This document shows, one piece after another, positions 13,401-22,040 of a stretch of DNA of 64,000 nt. A model generated the notes under the pieces. The model saw only the letters and a list, made by a program, of their open reading frames with translations, made no database searches and was not told where the DNA came from. Source of the DNA: Typhlomys cinereus (lineage: Eukaryota; Chordata; Mammalia; Rodentia; Platacanthomyidae); the NCBI GenBank assembly GCA_023101885.1, contig JALPQD010000514.1, positions 959,602 to 1,023,601 of the forward strand, given 5' to 3'. The first letter of the stretch is position 1; each line of letters starts with the position of its first letter. A program made the position numbers and the translations under genes.

Positions 13401-16400
13401 TGGTGAGACATGCTGGTCTGGCAAGTAAGGATTGTCCCTCTTTTAGCCGTAATGTGAATATGGTGTTGCCAGTTCCTTGGCTTCTCGTGTTGGTGTGGGC
13501 ACTCTTGCTGTTACAGTTAGCCTGCATGGTTGCTGATAAAGTCATGACAAAATGGCTTATGGGAACAAAGGGGTTTTTAATTTTTGACTTACAATAGTCT
13601 GGTTATAGTCCCTTATCCATTTTGACAGGAGAGTTCACACTAACACCAAGGGTTGATGGAACTGGCTATGCTATGTCCACATTATGGCTGAAAGAGGCAC
13701 AATTCTGACTTGCTAGACCAACTAGCATGTCTGGCTAAGTATCCAGGAGAATGCTCACTTCCTTAACAAGCTCCCGTCATTTTATTCAACTGTCCAGGAC
13801 CTAGTTCTACCCACCATGGACTGGGCCTTCCCCATCAGGTAGACAGTCTCCTGCAGGTTCGCTCTGGGGTTAACTCAAATACTAATTTTATACAAATGTT
13901 CCCAGAGCTCAACCATCAAATTGACACCTGTTTCTAACTATTGACATCTGCCAAGCTGGACAAGGAACTGTAACTGGACTATTATTCATAATTCAAAATT
14001 AAACCTCCTGATCCACTTTGGCCATTTGATGGTGAATTTATTGGCAACAATGCAGAGTAACCTTAACAACATCTTAAGGTCACTCATTCACAGTCCACCT
14101 TAGTATCTCCAGTTACATCTTCCCTGATCATAACATACTCCATCGTAATAGGGCTTTTGTTGATGGTAAAGCCCAACACCTACTTGGCCTTTCATGCTTC
14201 TTGTCCACTCACATCACAGTCCCACACCATGCCATACTTCCTTATTTTATTCCTAAGGGCATATCTTTTTCTTTTACACTTGGGAAGACAAAACTTGAAT
14301 ATATTTTCTTTGAAAACTTCCTCAGATCATGAGACATTTAAGTGCTGGCATGACCTGAAAGAGGAAGCTGGGGGAGATTGCGAGGTTTTTGTGAGATTGC
14401 TTTGCACTACTGGCACACATTTGGAAGTCAAAGAAAGACAACTTTTGGGATTTGGTCTTCCTACCATATTGGCTCCAAGGATTGAACTCAGGTTCAGTTG
14501 CGCATAAGCTCCTTACCCTGCTGATCTCACCTGTCTTTATTTACTTGTTTATTATTTTTCTAGTTTTATAAGCATATTGAGTACTTATCCCTGCTTCCCT
14601 TTATTTATCCTTCCTCCTCCCTCCCTTCACCAATCCATCTCATTCCCTCCCACCCTCCTGCCTGTCTGCTTCTATGGACCCCAGGGCTCCCTCTGACTTG
14701 TCTATTCTTGTGGGGATTCAGGTCTCAATTGCAGACCTAGTTGCCCCTCTTCAGGCCACCTTACTGATGGGGGCATTTCCCTTCACTCATCTAGCTTTAG
14801 TCCCAAAGGTTTCCACTGCGTATTTTATCTCTCTTGTGTTCCTCCATAGTCTATGGGGCATGTCGATATATCAGTCATTATGCAGGTCTTCACCCACCTT
14901 TATGGTTCAGTAGCTTCATAAGTTCGTATGTTGCCTCCTACCTGATAGTACTGGAACCAGGAAAATAAATCATATACTTGTATAGGAAATGTCTGGCATA
15001 TCTTTATTAAATTTCCTTTTTCTTTTTGGTTAATTTTTCTTTTGACCAATCTTTCCTTTTTTATTTAGTACTAACATTAGTTTTTGAAGCCTTCCTATTG
15101 AGTGTTCACTTTTTTTTTCATTCTCCATTTTATTTTCATATTTCTATTGTTTTTCAGTTTAAACTTTTTTACCTGACATCTTAAAATATCTGCCCTATAT
15201 CTGGATCTCCTCAGTGAGACCTTTCCTGACCACTCCATTCAGATTGAAACTACCTCATATCACTGTTTTTTTCCAAGAACTTTTGGTTGATTTTGTTCTT
15301 TTCTCTTATTCCCTCTTTTCTTTTTGTTTTTTTCATCATATTAGGACTCCAACTCAGGGCCTTATGTATACTAAACAAGTGCTGTACCATTGGCTGAATT
15401 CTCACTAGGCATGTGTTCAACAAACAGAGTCAAAAGACGAGAAGGATCATGAGTTCCAACTCTCACCTTACAATGCTGTTATCACTATAGGCAACTTTGG
15501 AAACTCTGTCAGTGCTTGCCTTCCAGAGTGAATATCATCTGGATGTCAGGAATCTGAGTGTTACCTATAAAACTAAAATTACATGTGTAAGAATGAGAGA
15601 TAGCCTTCTTGCAAGCATCCTTTCTGATCCACTGCAGCAGAATGCTCTGCACCTGAGCCTGCCTGCCTCCTCTGGATTTTCATCCTCCATTTTCACTGCT
15701 AACAGTTTTCCTACTTGTTCCATTTACACACAGGCATTTCTTTTTCTGTGCATTTAAATATGTATTGTACCTTTATATATAGATACTTTTATCACCTTAA
15801 AGTCTTTGTGCAACCCTTGCAGAGGAGAAAATAAACCCACCTCAGTGGCTTAATGTAGTCCTATTGCATCATATATAAAGTGACCGGAAAAGGGTAAAAA
15901 GGACTCAGTTCCAGTTCTTAAGACATTGTGGAATGACGAGAATCTAAATCCATGTGTGAAGTTTCTGGAGTGGCTTCTGAGGAATGGGCTTAGACTTTAG
16001 GTGCTTTTTGCTAAAATGTTTAGCTCATGCCTGTTAGGTCTCAGCCAATTCTTGGTTAAGGTTCATTTTCTCTAGAATACCTTCCATGCCTTCCAAGTTC
16101 TCTAGTAACTATTCTTCCTGTCTTCTGTCAAGGCCCTCTCTCATTGCTTTCTCTCTGGCTGTTTTATCTTCAGAATGTGCAGTGATTCCCCAGGCTTGAC
16201 TGAGTTGCTGGCATCTGCCAGTTCTCACCCAGGAAATGCCAGTGTCCTTGTATCTGTCCCATGTAAGCCCATAATGTGATCGATATGCCGTCTACTCTCA
16301 CATCGCTCAAAACCAACCAAAATCTTTTCCATTTCACTCCCAGAAGAAGCCGTGATCCCTGTGGCTTCCAGGGTACTGCCTCTTCTTCTTGTGCTCCTCT

Positions 16401-17053
16401 CATTAGCGGCCTCTTTTTCTCTGATGCTGTAGTCTCCTGGTCTCCTTGCTGTTCCTGGATGTACTGGTCTGATCTATTCTCAAAAAATCTCTCTTTTTGC
16501 TTAACACATCCTTTACCCAGACAGTTGATTTTGTTTAAGTGAGCCTTACCTGAGGCCACCTGTACCACCTACAGAAACTGGAATCCTTTTCCCTGGGTAC
16601 TTTCAGTGCTATCTGCCATGTTCTTTTCTCTACGGCAGTTACAACCTATTGACATATTGCAGACTTGCTACCAGAATGTAAGCACCATAATTTATTGCAT
16701 CCCAGTACCTAAGATTACAGATACATATTAAATTACAAGTGAATATAAATGAATGCTTGATGATCTCTGAATTGATACATATTCCAATAGTTAGCTAATA
16801 GCTTTTTTTTTTCCTCCACAGTGCAATGGTTAGCGCTGTCCAAGGAAGTGCGTATCCCAGCCAGGCTGCAATATATAGTCCTCCTCCTGCTGCGGCCGCT
16901 GCACCTGCTGATGTCACCATATACCAGAACGCAGGAACTAATTTGTCCCCGGTGCCAAACTATAACTTAACGTCATCAGCCCTGCCTCAGCCAGGAAGCA
17001 GCCAACAGCCGCCTCAGCCACAGCAGCCATATTCTCAGAAGGCTCTGCTATAG
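227..17053 (+). CDS. STAM: STAM (signal transducing adaptor molecule 1), 3' part, 7 coding exons
   Basis: STAM is an ESCRT-0 subunit. With HRS it binds ubiquitinated receptors on early endosomes and sorts them for degradation, and it recruits deubiquitinases through its SH3 domain. Seven exons with GT-AG junctions join in one frame: 227-321, 3547-3635, 7479-7566, 7972-8026, 8727-8880, 11016-11188 and 16822-17053. They encode about the last 295 residues of a protein that is about 540 residues in human. In order these are the C-terminal half of the SH3 domain ([14 protein letters not shown]), an acidic linker ([11 protein letters not shown]), the GAT/coiled-coil region that pairs with HRS ([10 protein letters not shown] through [15 protein letters not shown]), an ITAM-like segment with two YxxL motifs (YTKL and YAKL), and a Pro/Gln-rich tail ending SQKALL. 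The VHS and UIM domains must lie left of the window. Every residue of the STAM1 tail aligns closely to what I recall, and TMEM236 lies downstream, so this is STAM rather than STAM2. No frameshift or premature stop was seen. Confidence 0.96.
463..599 (+). repeat. B1-like SINE in STAM intron
   Basis: It starts CTGGGCATAGTGGCACATGC and runs to CCTGAGCTACAAAGTAAGAC and an (AAAC)n tail. This is the 7SL-derived B1 pattern with an intact-looking pol III A-box region. The middle is diverged. Confidence 0.85.
1019..1062. repeat. (TG)22 microsatellite
   Basis: A pure GT/TG dinucleotide tract. A second, shorter TG tract lies at about 1107-1128. Open frames across it on either strand encode only Cys-Val or His-Thr runs. 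Confidence 0.97.
1065..1905 (-). repeat. cluster of antisense B3/B4-like SINE fragments
   Basis: At least three diverged antisense SINEs lie back to back. Each shows a TG-rich left end followed by the reverse of the tRNA-like head, for example GCCATCTCACGGCC near 1660 and CTCAGGTCCTCATACTCGTG near 1850. Boundaries between them are approximate. Confidence 0.6.
1906..2290. other. STAM intron, no recognised feature
   Basis: AT-rich intronic DNA. I see no exon, RNA gene or clear repeat here. Confidence 0.6.
2291..2608 (-). repeat. B2-like SINE with CA tail and target-site duplication
   Basis: An antisense copy of the window's B2-like SINE. On its own strand it runs from GGGCTGGAGAGATGGCTCAG through GATCCCAGGTCCCATGT to a (CA)n(CT)n tract and an AAACAAATAAAC tail. 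Flanking 16-bp repeats CTAGTGTCAGCCTTTT (2291-2306) and CTAGTATCAGCCTTTT (2593-2608) differ at one base and mark the target-site duplication. Confidence 0.9.
3375..3472 (+). repeat. 98-bp direct duplication, copy 1
   Basis: It matches 3725-3822 at all but one base, with an offset of exactly 350 bases. It contains TCAAACAATATGGGTGAAGC and GGTCTCATTATTTAAAGTAT. It sits upstream of the STAM exon at 3547 and is not a known transposable element to me. Confidence 0.95.
3547..3635 (+). CDS. STAM: STAM exon: acidic linker after SH3
   Basis: The acceptor is TTTCAG and the donor is GTAAGT at 3636. The exon encodes [20 protein letters not shown] followed by [10 protein letters not shown]. It is 89 nt long, so skipping it would shift the frame. 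A 98-bp near-identical duplication lies on both sides of it (3375-3472 and 3725-3822). The open frame continues past the donor into the intron, but those codons are intronic. Confidence 0.95.
3725..3822 (+). repeat. 98-bp direct duplication, copy 2
   Basis: The partner of 3375-3472, starting about 90 bases after the donor of the exon 3547-3635. The only mismatch is A/T near the end (ATCTGATG against TTCTGATG). Confidence 0.95.
3936..4160 (-). repeat. L1 fragment (antisense)
   Basis: The run of GATTGTTTCCAGTTTTTGTT followed by AGACATTGTAATGG resembles the reverse complement of the L1 ORF2 3' region. It is diverged and carries no open frame. Confidence 0.45.
4330..4517 (-). mobile_element. short L1 3' end (antisense) with target-site duplication
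   Basis: A C/T-rich polypyrimidine block with CTCCCTCCTC runs is the reverse complement of the L1 3' UTR polypurine tract. It is bounded by CATGTATCATTCTT (4330-4343) and CATATATCATTCTT (4504-4517). The element is about 160 bp and strongly 5'-truncated. Compare 28315-28580 on the same strand. Confidence 0.75.
4520..5764. other. STAM intron, mostly unannotated
   Basis: AT-rich intronic DNA with a weak antisense ID-like remnant at about 4640-4700 (GGTGCTGAGGATGAACCCAG). I see nothing else that I can name. Confidence 0.5.
5765..5862 (-). repeat. ID-like SINE fragment (antisense)
   Basis: GATCCTGAGGATAGAAGC through GCAGTGCTTCACCACTGAGC is the reverse of an ID-type tRNA-Ala-derived head. It is preceded by a T-rich stretch representing the A-rich tail. 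Confidence 0.6.
5995..6303 (+). repeat. B2-like SINE with (CA)n and (TG)n microsatellites
   Basis: A diverged + strand copy: CAAGCAAAAGGACCTGAAAA, then CAAAACCTCAGAGCAAAGCA, ending in a CA tract at 6213-6267. A TG tract follows at about 6282-6303. The CA array sits exactly where other copies of this SINE family have their CA tail. Confidence 0.8.
6551..6638 (-). pseudogene. tiny 5'-truncated processed-mRNA retrocopy with target-site duplication
   Basis: A T8 run (6571-6578) followed by about 39 bases reads, on the minus strand, as an mRNA 3' end with AATAAA (+ strand TTTATT at 6593-6598) about 14 bases before a poly(A) tail. The flanks AATGGAAATTGAATCTTTT (6553-6571) and AATGTAAATTGAATCTTTT (6620-6638) differ at one base and look like the target-site duplication. 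The parent gene is not identified. Confidence 0.6.
6640..7470. other. STAM intron, no recognised feature
   Basis: Non-repetitive AT-rich sequence up to the acceptor at 7478. I see no additional exon. Confidence 0.55.
7479..7566 (+). CDS. STAM: STAM exon: start of GAT/coiled-coil region
   Basis: The acceptor is CTATAG and the donor is GTGAAT. The exon encodes [20 protein letters not shown] and then DLPELLHLE. It begins in phase 0 and ends after the first base of an Ala codon that is completed by the exon at 7972. Confidence 0.95.
7972..8026 (+). CDS. STAM: STAM exon: GAT region, 55 nt
   Basis: A short exon with acceptor TCTTAG and donor GTAAAG. It encodes [18 protein letters not shown] plus two bases of an Arg codon. 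It is an amphipathic helix of the HRS-interacting region. Confidence 0.94.
8450..8635 (-). repeat. diverged B3/B4-like SINE (antisense)
   Basis: CAGGTTCTGAATCAAATCC and AGTGCTTTCACCAGGAGTCA recall the reversed tRNA-like head of B-type SINEs. It is heavily diverged, so the family is uncertain. Confidence 0.4.
8727..8880 (+). CDS. STAM: STAM exon: coiled coil and ITAM-like segment
   Basis: The acceptor is TTTCAG and the donor is GTATGC. The exon encodes [20 protein letters not shown] and onward through [20 protein letters not shown] to GVSASQ. The YTKL and YAKL pair forms the ITAM-like signature that gave the family part of its early description in cytokine signalling. Confidence 0.95.
8881..10140. 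other. STAM intron, no recognised feature
   Basis: Very AT-rich DNA. A small local duplication around 9419-9475 repeats TCTTTTATATAT and TATAGCTTAA. I see no exon or clear transposable element. Confidence 0.5.
10145..10342 (+). repeat. B1-like SINE with poly(A)
   Basis: It starts GAGCATGGTGTCACATTCCT, contains AAGTTTGAGGCCAGCCCAGA and ends in A14 at about 10329-10342. This is the B1 layout, diverged. Confidence 0.75.
10361..10411. repeat. (AC)25 microsatellite
   Basis: A pure AC tract just after the B1-like poly(A) region. Confidence 0.97.
11016..11188 (+). CDS. STAM: STAM exon: Pro/Ser/Gln-rich tail, part 1
   Basis: The acceptor is TGTAG and the donor is GTAATA. The exon encodes [20 protein letters not shown] and onward through [12 protein letters not shown] to TQASYP. 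The low-complexity tail is predicted to be disordered. Near its start the tail reads GPQSG. Human STAM as I recall it has one extra Pro here, so a one-residue length difference is likely. Confidence 0.95.
12110..12265 (+). repeat. MIR-type ancient SINE
   Basis: CATTGTGTTCCAGGTTCTGT, CCTCATAGTAATCTATGAAG and CCCAATTTATAAATGGGGAA follow the MIR core and 3' order. It is old and diverged, as expected for a mammal-wide repeat. Confidence 0.75.
12270..12699. other. STAM intron, possible L2 relic
   Basis: The C/T-rich stretch around 12470-12600 loosely resembles antisense L2 DNA, but I cannot place it firmly. No gene is seen. Confidence 0.3.
12700..13122 (+). repeat. ~430-bp interspersed element, family X, copy 1
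   Basis: It runs from CATGGTTAGGCACGGGTGTC AACTTGACAG to AGGTGAACTGCAAC. Marker segments are GGAGATTGTCTAGCTGATGG, CCAGCCTATGGTGGGTGGG, AGACATGCTGGTCTGGC and GCCATTTGATGGTCATTTG. At least seven copies occur in this window. It has no open frame. Its class (solo LTR of MaLR/ERVL type, or a non-autonomous hAT element such as rodent URR1) is not resolved. Confidence 0.8.
13197..14073 (+). repeat. family X copy 2, split by an inverted copy
   Basis: The left part is 13197-13509 (AGATACAGGTGTCAACTTGG through the GGCTTCTCGTGTTGGTGTGG segment). The right part is about 13950-14073 (CCAAGCTGGACAAGGAACTG through GGCCATTTGATGGTGAATTT). The two parts join cleanly into one full-length element once the inserted copy is removed. 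Confidence 0.85.
13510..13949 (-). repeat. family X copy 3, nested inside copy 2
   Basis: An antisense copy that begins GTTACAGTTAGCCTGCATGG and ends GACACCTGTTTCTAACTATT. It interrupts copy 2 in the opposite orientation, so it inserted later. No long target-site duplication is obvious at the joins. Confidence 0.85.
14390..14535 (-). repeat. B3-like SINE (antisense)
   Basis: GGATTGAACTCAGGTTCAGT followed by AAGCTCCTTACCCTGCTGAT is the reversed tRNA-like head, with a diverged body to the left. Confidence 0.6.
14575..14960 (-). repeat. L1 3' UTR fragment (antisense)
   Basis: The polypyrimidine tract CCTTCCTCCTCCCTCCCTTC is followed by L1 3' end-like sequence (CTCCCTCTGACTTGTCTATT, ATCTAGCTTTAGTCCCAAAG). 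It looks older than the copies at 21.5 and 31.1 kb. Confidence 0.6.
15190..15270 (-). repeat. L2-like relic (antisense)
   Basis: CTCAGTGAGACCTTTCCTGA followed by CCACTCCATTCAGATTG resembles the reversed L2 3' end. It is short and old. Confidence 0.45.
15340..15405 (-). repeat. ID-like SINE fragment (antisense)
   Basis: CTCCAACTCAGGGCCTTATG through AAGTGCTGTACCATTGGCTG is the reversed ID head. The preceding T-rich DNA would be its tail. Confidence 0.55.
15410..16800. other. STAM intron, no named feature
   Basis: Mixed C/T-rich and AT-rich intronic DNA with open frames on both strands at 16170-16570. Their codon content shows no recognisable domain, and the frames overlap on opposite strands. 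Part of 16050-16200 may be an old L2 relic. Confidence 0.4.
16822..17053 (+). CDS. STAM: STAM last coding exon and stop
   Basis: The polypyrimidine tract TTTTTTTTTCCTCCACAG precedes 16822. The exon encodes [20 protein letters not shown], then an Ala/Pro run, [10 protein letters not shown] and [13 protein letters not shown], and ends SQKALL followed by TAG at 17051-17053. The terminal [13 protein letters not shown] is a strong STAM1 signature. Confidence 0.96.
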
Positions 17054-20000
17054 GACGAAGTGTTGCTCTCTGTGGCTGCTGAGTGCCACTGACAATATTA
17101 CGGGATGTGTTCATGTCTTGAGATTTGTTTATCCTCAGCTTGTAGGAATTCATCATGGTCAACAAGTGCAGATACCTGAAGGTAGAACTCTCTTCAGTTC
17201 GCACTGACTTTAAAGGTTCATTTCTCCCCCTGAGGAATAAAACTACAACATTTAAGTCCTTTCAGAATATGAAGAATCAATGCAAGATTATTGTCTCTCG
17301 TGAATTACCTGATCTGCAAAGTCAAACGTACAAAAACTGTTGTGGCAAACGTTCTGTATATATTGATATGTAACTTCATTAGTAGCTGTTTGAATCACAA
17401 TGGTGATTGTGTGAATATATTTAACACTGTGTTAAATTAATTTACATTGCTATTTTATTTTAATCATGAACAACTACCATGTTTCCTAATGTTTTATGTA
17501 AATTGAGACAAATACACTATCCTTCTAACTGTAAGAGAGCAAAGTTGAAGCATCTTTACTGAAGACTTCGCGCTCCTTTCACAGTGAGTGGAACCTCTTA
17601 CTAACCAAGCTCAGTGGAGGTGTGTGATGTCCCTCTGTAGCCCTGCATACTACTGGCTGTGGTCTCAGCAGGATGCAGTAGCCCAATTTCCCTTTTAAAG
17701 TTTTATATTCTGACATGATATTCCACATGTCATGGGACCACACAGTGAAATTAAGTAGAATCACAGTCTTTATATCTTATTTTTAAGGAAGCAATATTGA
17801 TGTACATTTTCCTGGTTGAACCTGGAATTAGGTCTCAGAGTTGAATTCCATGTTTATTGGAGGCACTGACCCCACAGAGAGGCAGGAGGTAGAAACCATT
17901 ATACTAGAAAATCCGCATTACACCACATCCAAGCCCCTCGTAATTGCTTACGGTATAAACAAAACATGAGTCCTCTATCCTGTTCCCCTGCTAGATTTTT
18001 AAATATGTGCTTAGCATATTGTATCCTTTACTTCTTCGTTAAAATATATGTAGGTGTTTCAAAGTAATTTATATTCATGGTTTTGTTTAACAGTTTATGT
18101 ATTTATTGTTGATTGTCAAATTGGAGTTTTCAGTGTTTGTCTTTCTGCCTCCCCCCACACCCTTTGCACCTAAACTTCTGATGGAATTAATTTTTGGCTT
18201 CTTATTTGGGTATTTAGTCCATTGTAATGGTTACTCTCGTTGTGAGCGAACACCCAAAATCAAACAACTTAAGAGGGAGCAAGGGAGATTTATTCAGCTT
18301 GTGGTTCTAGAAGGAAGACACATTCTTTCATGGTGGATGTGGCATAGTGGGCTGGCAAAAGCTGGAAGAGACCTATGTCACACCTGTGAGGCTGAGAGCT
18401 GCCAGTCTCCTGTTGCTAAACCAGATTTCTCCACCCTCTGTGATTGCCTTCCTCGGCAACACTCCACCTGTCTAAGATGCCATGACCTTCCCAAACACAT
18501 AAGACTATGGGGGACACATTTCAAACCATGACATCCATACAAAAATATTTTTCACTTACACTTTAGCATTTTGGTCATAAGTATTTATCATTTCCTTGGT
18601 TGTACTATGCTATTATTTAAATAACTGAAAAGTTGATTATTATGTTTAAATACAAATTGAATCTTCATTTTTTAAGATTTGTAGTAAGGAAGCATGTCAG
18701 TTTCCTTTTTGACAAATGACTTTGTCTTTGGCACATAATCTTAAGAATGGCAAATTTCTCAGGTTCATATTTAAAGCACCCTCTTTAACTTGAGTTTCAC
18801 TCCAATATTATGTTTGAATTTAAAATATGTCACCTTCAGATAGTAACTTTAAATTTAAATTTCATACTTCAAATATTTTTCAAGAAACTATTTTTGTAAA
18901 CATGGCTAAACATTTCCATTTGAATATTATAGTTTAATTGATAAACGTTCCCCCAATTCATATTTGCATTTTCTTTGCTTTCTAATAAGTTCCTTTTTAC
19001 AACTGTATTCCCATTTTAATTTGATAGCCTTTGTGTTATGAAATCAGTGAAATACTGTCTAATATTCTCCTTGCCAGCAAGTCAGTCACGGTGAAACAAA
19101 AAGAAGAAACTACCCAATTACAATGTTTGTATTCTTTTTGTTACCTCTTAGTTTATTAGACTTAAAAAGTTCAATGAAGAGTGATTGAAACCAATTCTTG
19201 CTTAGTTGCTTTTTCATCTTTCAATGACATGATAGAGTGGAATGGGAAGGGACCAGTTAGGGTCACCAGTAAATTGTTTTAAAAGCTATGTAAGTTGTAC
19301 TTTCACTAGTTGTTGTCTTAATTTTGAAATGAATAGGATTATTTATAAAATGAAGTAACTTTAATTTCTGTGAAGCAAACTTTATTTCTGTTTATCTCTT
19401 TTATAAAGTTTGAGAAGTGTTTCCATAAAAGTGGTAACAAAAGGAGAAAAAAAATCAGCCTTGTTACTATACAGTGTAAGGAGCCAGAGACCCTGTGGCT
19501 GATTGGGCGTGGTAACAGGTTCCGACCTAGAAGTTATGAGAAGTGGTTTGTGATGCACACGTCATAGGATTTTGCAGTCTTTTCAAGCTGTGTTCACTTT
19601 TTCACCAGCACCTGTCTTCTGTACACAGGGTGAAGCATTTACATGCCTACAGTTTGCCTTCTTACTACAATACTTCTGGAACATTTTTTTCTTATCTCCT
19701 AATTTTTATGTGTTAAATGTTAATAGTAGAGTGGCTTCATTCACTACTGATAGACATGACATTCACATGTGACATGTTGTATTCAACTTGAAAAATATCT
19801 TTTGCACAAAGCTTAAGTTTATAGTAAAACAAAGTATTGTTCTCTGATAAATTGTGCAGCTCTGAAAATAATAGAAATTTTTTTCCAAAATGAGATTTAT
19901 TGGTACAACTGGTCACATTTCACTCAATATTCATTAAAATTATTATTTTTCTCACCTATTTCCTTATTTTACTTTCTAGTTGTACTAATTATAACTTTTT
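17054..20000 (+). other. STAM: STAM 3' UTR (3' end uncertain)
   Basis: AT-rich, mostly non-repetitive sequence follows the STAM stop codon directly. An early AATAAA lies at 17236-17241. The next canonical AATAAA I saw outside an obvious repeat is at 25022-25027, followed by a T/G-rich stretch. The transcript may end early, use variant signals, or run to about 25.05 kb. An LTR-like relic interrupts the region at 18225-18540. Confidence 0.6.
18225..18540 (-). repeat. LTR-like interspersed repeat (antisense)
   Basis: GGAGCAAGGGAGATTTATTC, CTTCCCAAACACATAAGACT and ATGGGGGACACATTTCAAAC are shared in order with 32028-32275. These two copies define one family, probably an LTR or similar element seen in reverse. 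Confidence 0.6.
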
Positions 20001-20576
20001 ATATCATCTTTTAAATGTTAAAGCCATAATTTTTTTTACTCATCTGCTATTTTCCATTTATTTTGTAGGTTTTGACTTCTGTTTCTTTATTTTGTTTTTT
20101 GGTTGAATAACTGCTTTTATCTTTTAGTATTGAGTATATAGAAGAAACATATTTCTCTAAGGTCTTCTATTCATTTATCTTTTACCTTAACATGGAATAA
20201 GAATTACTAAATTGGCTTCTTAAAGTATATGACTGATTCTCTGAGTGATGTTTTACCCAACATAAACTTTGCACATAGGAACATTTCAGATCCACAGAAA
20301 GACTCCTTTGCCAGAGAATGACAGAGTAATACATTGAACACCGAGATCTTTATCTAAATTCACCAGTTACATACACATGCTTTCTCTTTATATATGCGTG
20401 TATGTGCGTGTAGGTGTACAGCATGACAGCATATATGCACACACCTGCTTTATTGGAGAATCAATAGCCTACAGATACTCTAAACCATATGCCTGGCTAT
20501 TGTCACTTTTATAGGCAGTCTCCCACCTAGCCTAAACTACCCTCATCCAGGAAATCTTGACAATAATTCTGTAGGA
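18541..20576. other. AT-rich STAM 3' flank
   Basis: Long, AT-rich, non-repetitive DNA, plausibly part of the STAM 3' UTR. I see no coding frame or RNA gene. Confidence 0.5.
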
Positions 20577-20577
20577 T

Positions 20578-20690
20578 ATTAATGTTAACTATCTGTCATA
20601 TATTATCATAACAGATATAATGTTAAATATCTGTCATATAACAGATGTAATGCTAAATATCTGTTATATATCTGTCATATATTAAGTCCG
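20578..20690. repeat. imperfect local tandem repeat
   Basis: Three units share the order ATCTGTCATATA, ACAGAT, AATGTTAAAT or AATGCTAAAT. Unit length is about 30-45 bases. The ATCTGT and ACAGAT halves also make short inverted repeats. Confidence 0.75.
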
Positions 20691-21239
20691 CTCCAGGAAT
20701 ATATACAATGTTTTTATTTTCTCTTATTATTAAATTTAACTCAGTCTCTATGACATCTTTTTTTCTCTTCTGACATTGGCTTTTTAAGATCCATGCCATC
20801 TCATAAAATATGTCTTATTCTGTATTTATCTGTTTCTTGTAGTATTTAACTTGTTGCATTCTCATTACAGTAACTTATTTATTCCTAAAACAAATATAAT
20901 CAGAGCCATAGGATTTGTGGTTTAGTAATAGTGAAGCTAACTTTTTCAGGTTTGTGTCAAACATATAAATGTTGTTAATCTTCTATGTCTGAATTCTGCA
21001 TGGGGCAGACTCACTTCAGGCTGCTGGGATCACTGAAGCTCACTGAAGGTTTATATTCTTCATTTCAGTCACATTCAGATAGCTGAAGAAAATTTGTGCT
21101 AAAACTAAACCAAACAACCCCTTCCTTTCTCTTATTCACACCAAAATGAGTTTCTCTCAGTTCATTCAGTCTGGGTGACTCTGGGTTAATTTATAAGTGT
21201 TGTATTATATATAAGGACTATGTTTTAGAATGCATAAAG

Positions 21240-21390
21240 TTTTATTTATTTTTACATTTCATGGGATTGGGGATACGTGCCATACATGTGGTCAGAGGAC
21301 AACAGACATTTTGGTGGGTTCCAAGGATCCATCTCAGGCCATTAGACTCAATAGTAAGCACCTTTGCCCATTTAGCCTTCTTACTAACTC
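21240..21390 (-). repeat. B3-like SINE (antisense)
   Basis: CATACATGTGGTCAGAGGAC followed by GGGTTCCAAGGATCCATCTC is the reversed body and head of a B3-type SINE, preceded by a T-rich tail. Confidence 0.65.
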
Positions 21391-21532
21391 TTTGCTCTGT
21401 CTGAGCAACTTTCTTATTATATTATTGTTAAGAAACTGACATCATGAGGGAGGGAAAATGCTTTTAAAAGATCATAATTATTTAATTTCCTCAAATTGGT
21501 TATCAAATTAGAATCTAGTTGAGCAAAGCATT

Positions 21533-22040
21533 TAAACCATAGTCAATCCCCACATCCTGAAACTCAGGGACATCTGCGGAAGAGGGGGCGGTAAGATTGT
21601 AAGAGCAAAAGGATGGGGAGAACAATGATTTGAAGAATCTCCACACTAGATAGGGCTGAAGCAATCATAATAGGACTTTGCATGCCCTGCGCTATGTCGT
21701 CACACTATTGACCTCAAAGTCTAACATCGGCTAAAGGCACCAAGATCCTTGGAGGCAAGGGATTGATGGCCACAGAAGTGTTCCTATACTTAAGGGGAAC
21801 ACGAGAAAGGGTTCAGGGAAATGCCACTGGGTCCTTGTACGTCATCGGAGAGGAGGACCAAGAGGAGAGTTAGGCATACACAATAAAGGACTCTCTGGGA
21901 ATTGGGGGGGAGGCACTGGGAGATGGGGAGGGAGGGAGGGAGGGAGAGCAGGGGGTTGGGGGGGGAGGGAACTGGTCTACCTATTAAGTTTGTATGAGCG
22001 GAAATAATAAAAAATGTTAAAAAAAATAAACCATAGTCAA
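21533..22040 (+). mobile_element. 5'-truncated L1 3' end with perfect 14-bp target-site duplication
   Basis: About 480 bp of L1 3' UTR includes CATCTGCGGAAGAGGGGGCG, GGCACCAAGATCCTTGGAGG, a (GGGA)n polypurine tract at about 21905-21970, and AATAATAAAAAATG with a terminal A run. TAAACCATAGTCAA occurs at 21533-21546 and identically at 22027-22040. The perfect duplication and clean poly(A) indicate a fairly young insertion. No ORF2 coding remains. Confidence 0.92.

Noticed and set aside
16170..16568. 132-codon minus-strand frame in a STAM intron
   Set aside because: Overlapped by an 88-codon + strand frame, with no domain content, splice context or repeat-independent support.
227..17053. Identification as STAM2
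   Set aside because: The tail sequence ([19 protein letters not shown]) and the downstream TMEM236 exons fit STAM1. No CACNB4 exon is present.
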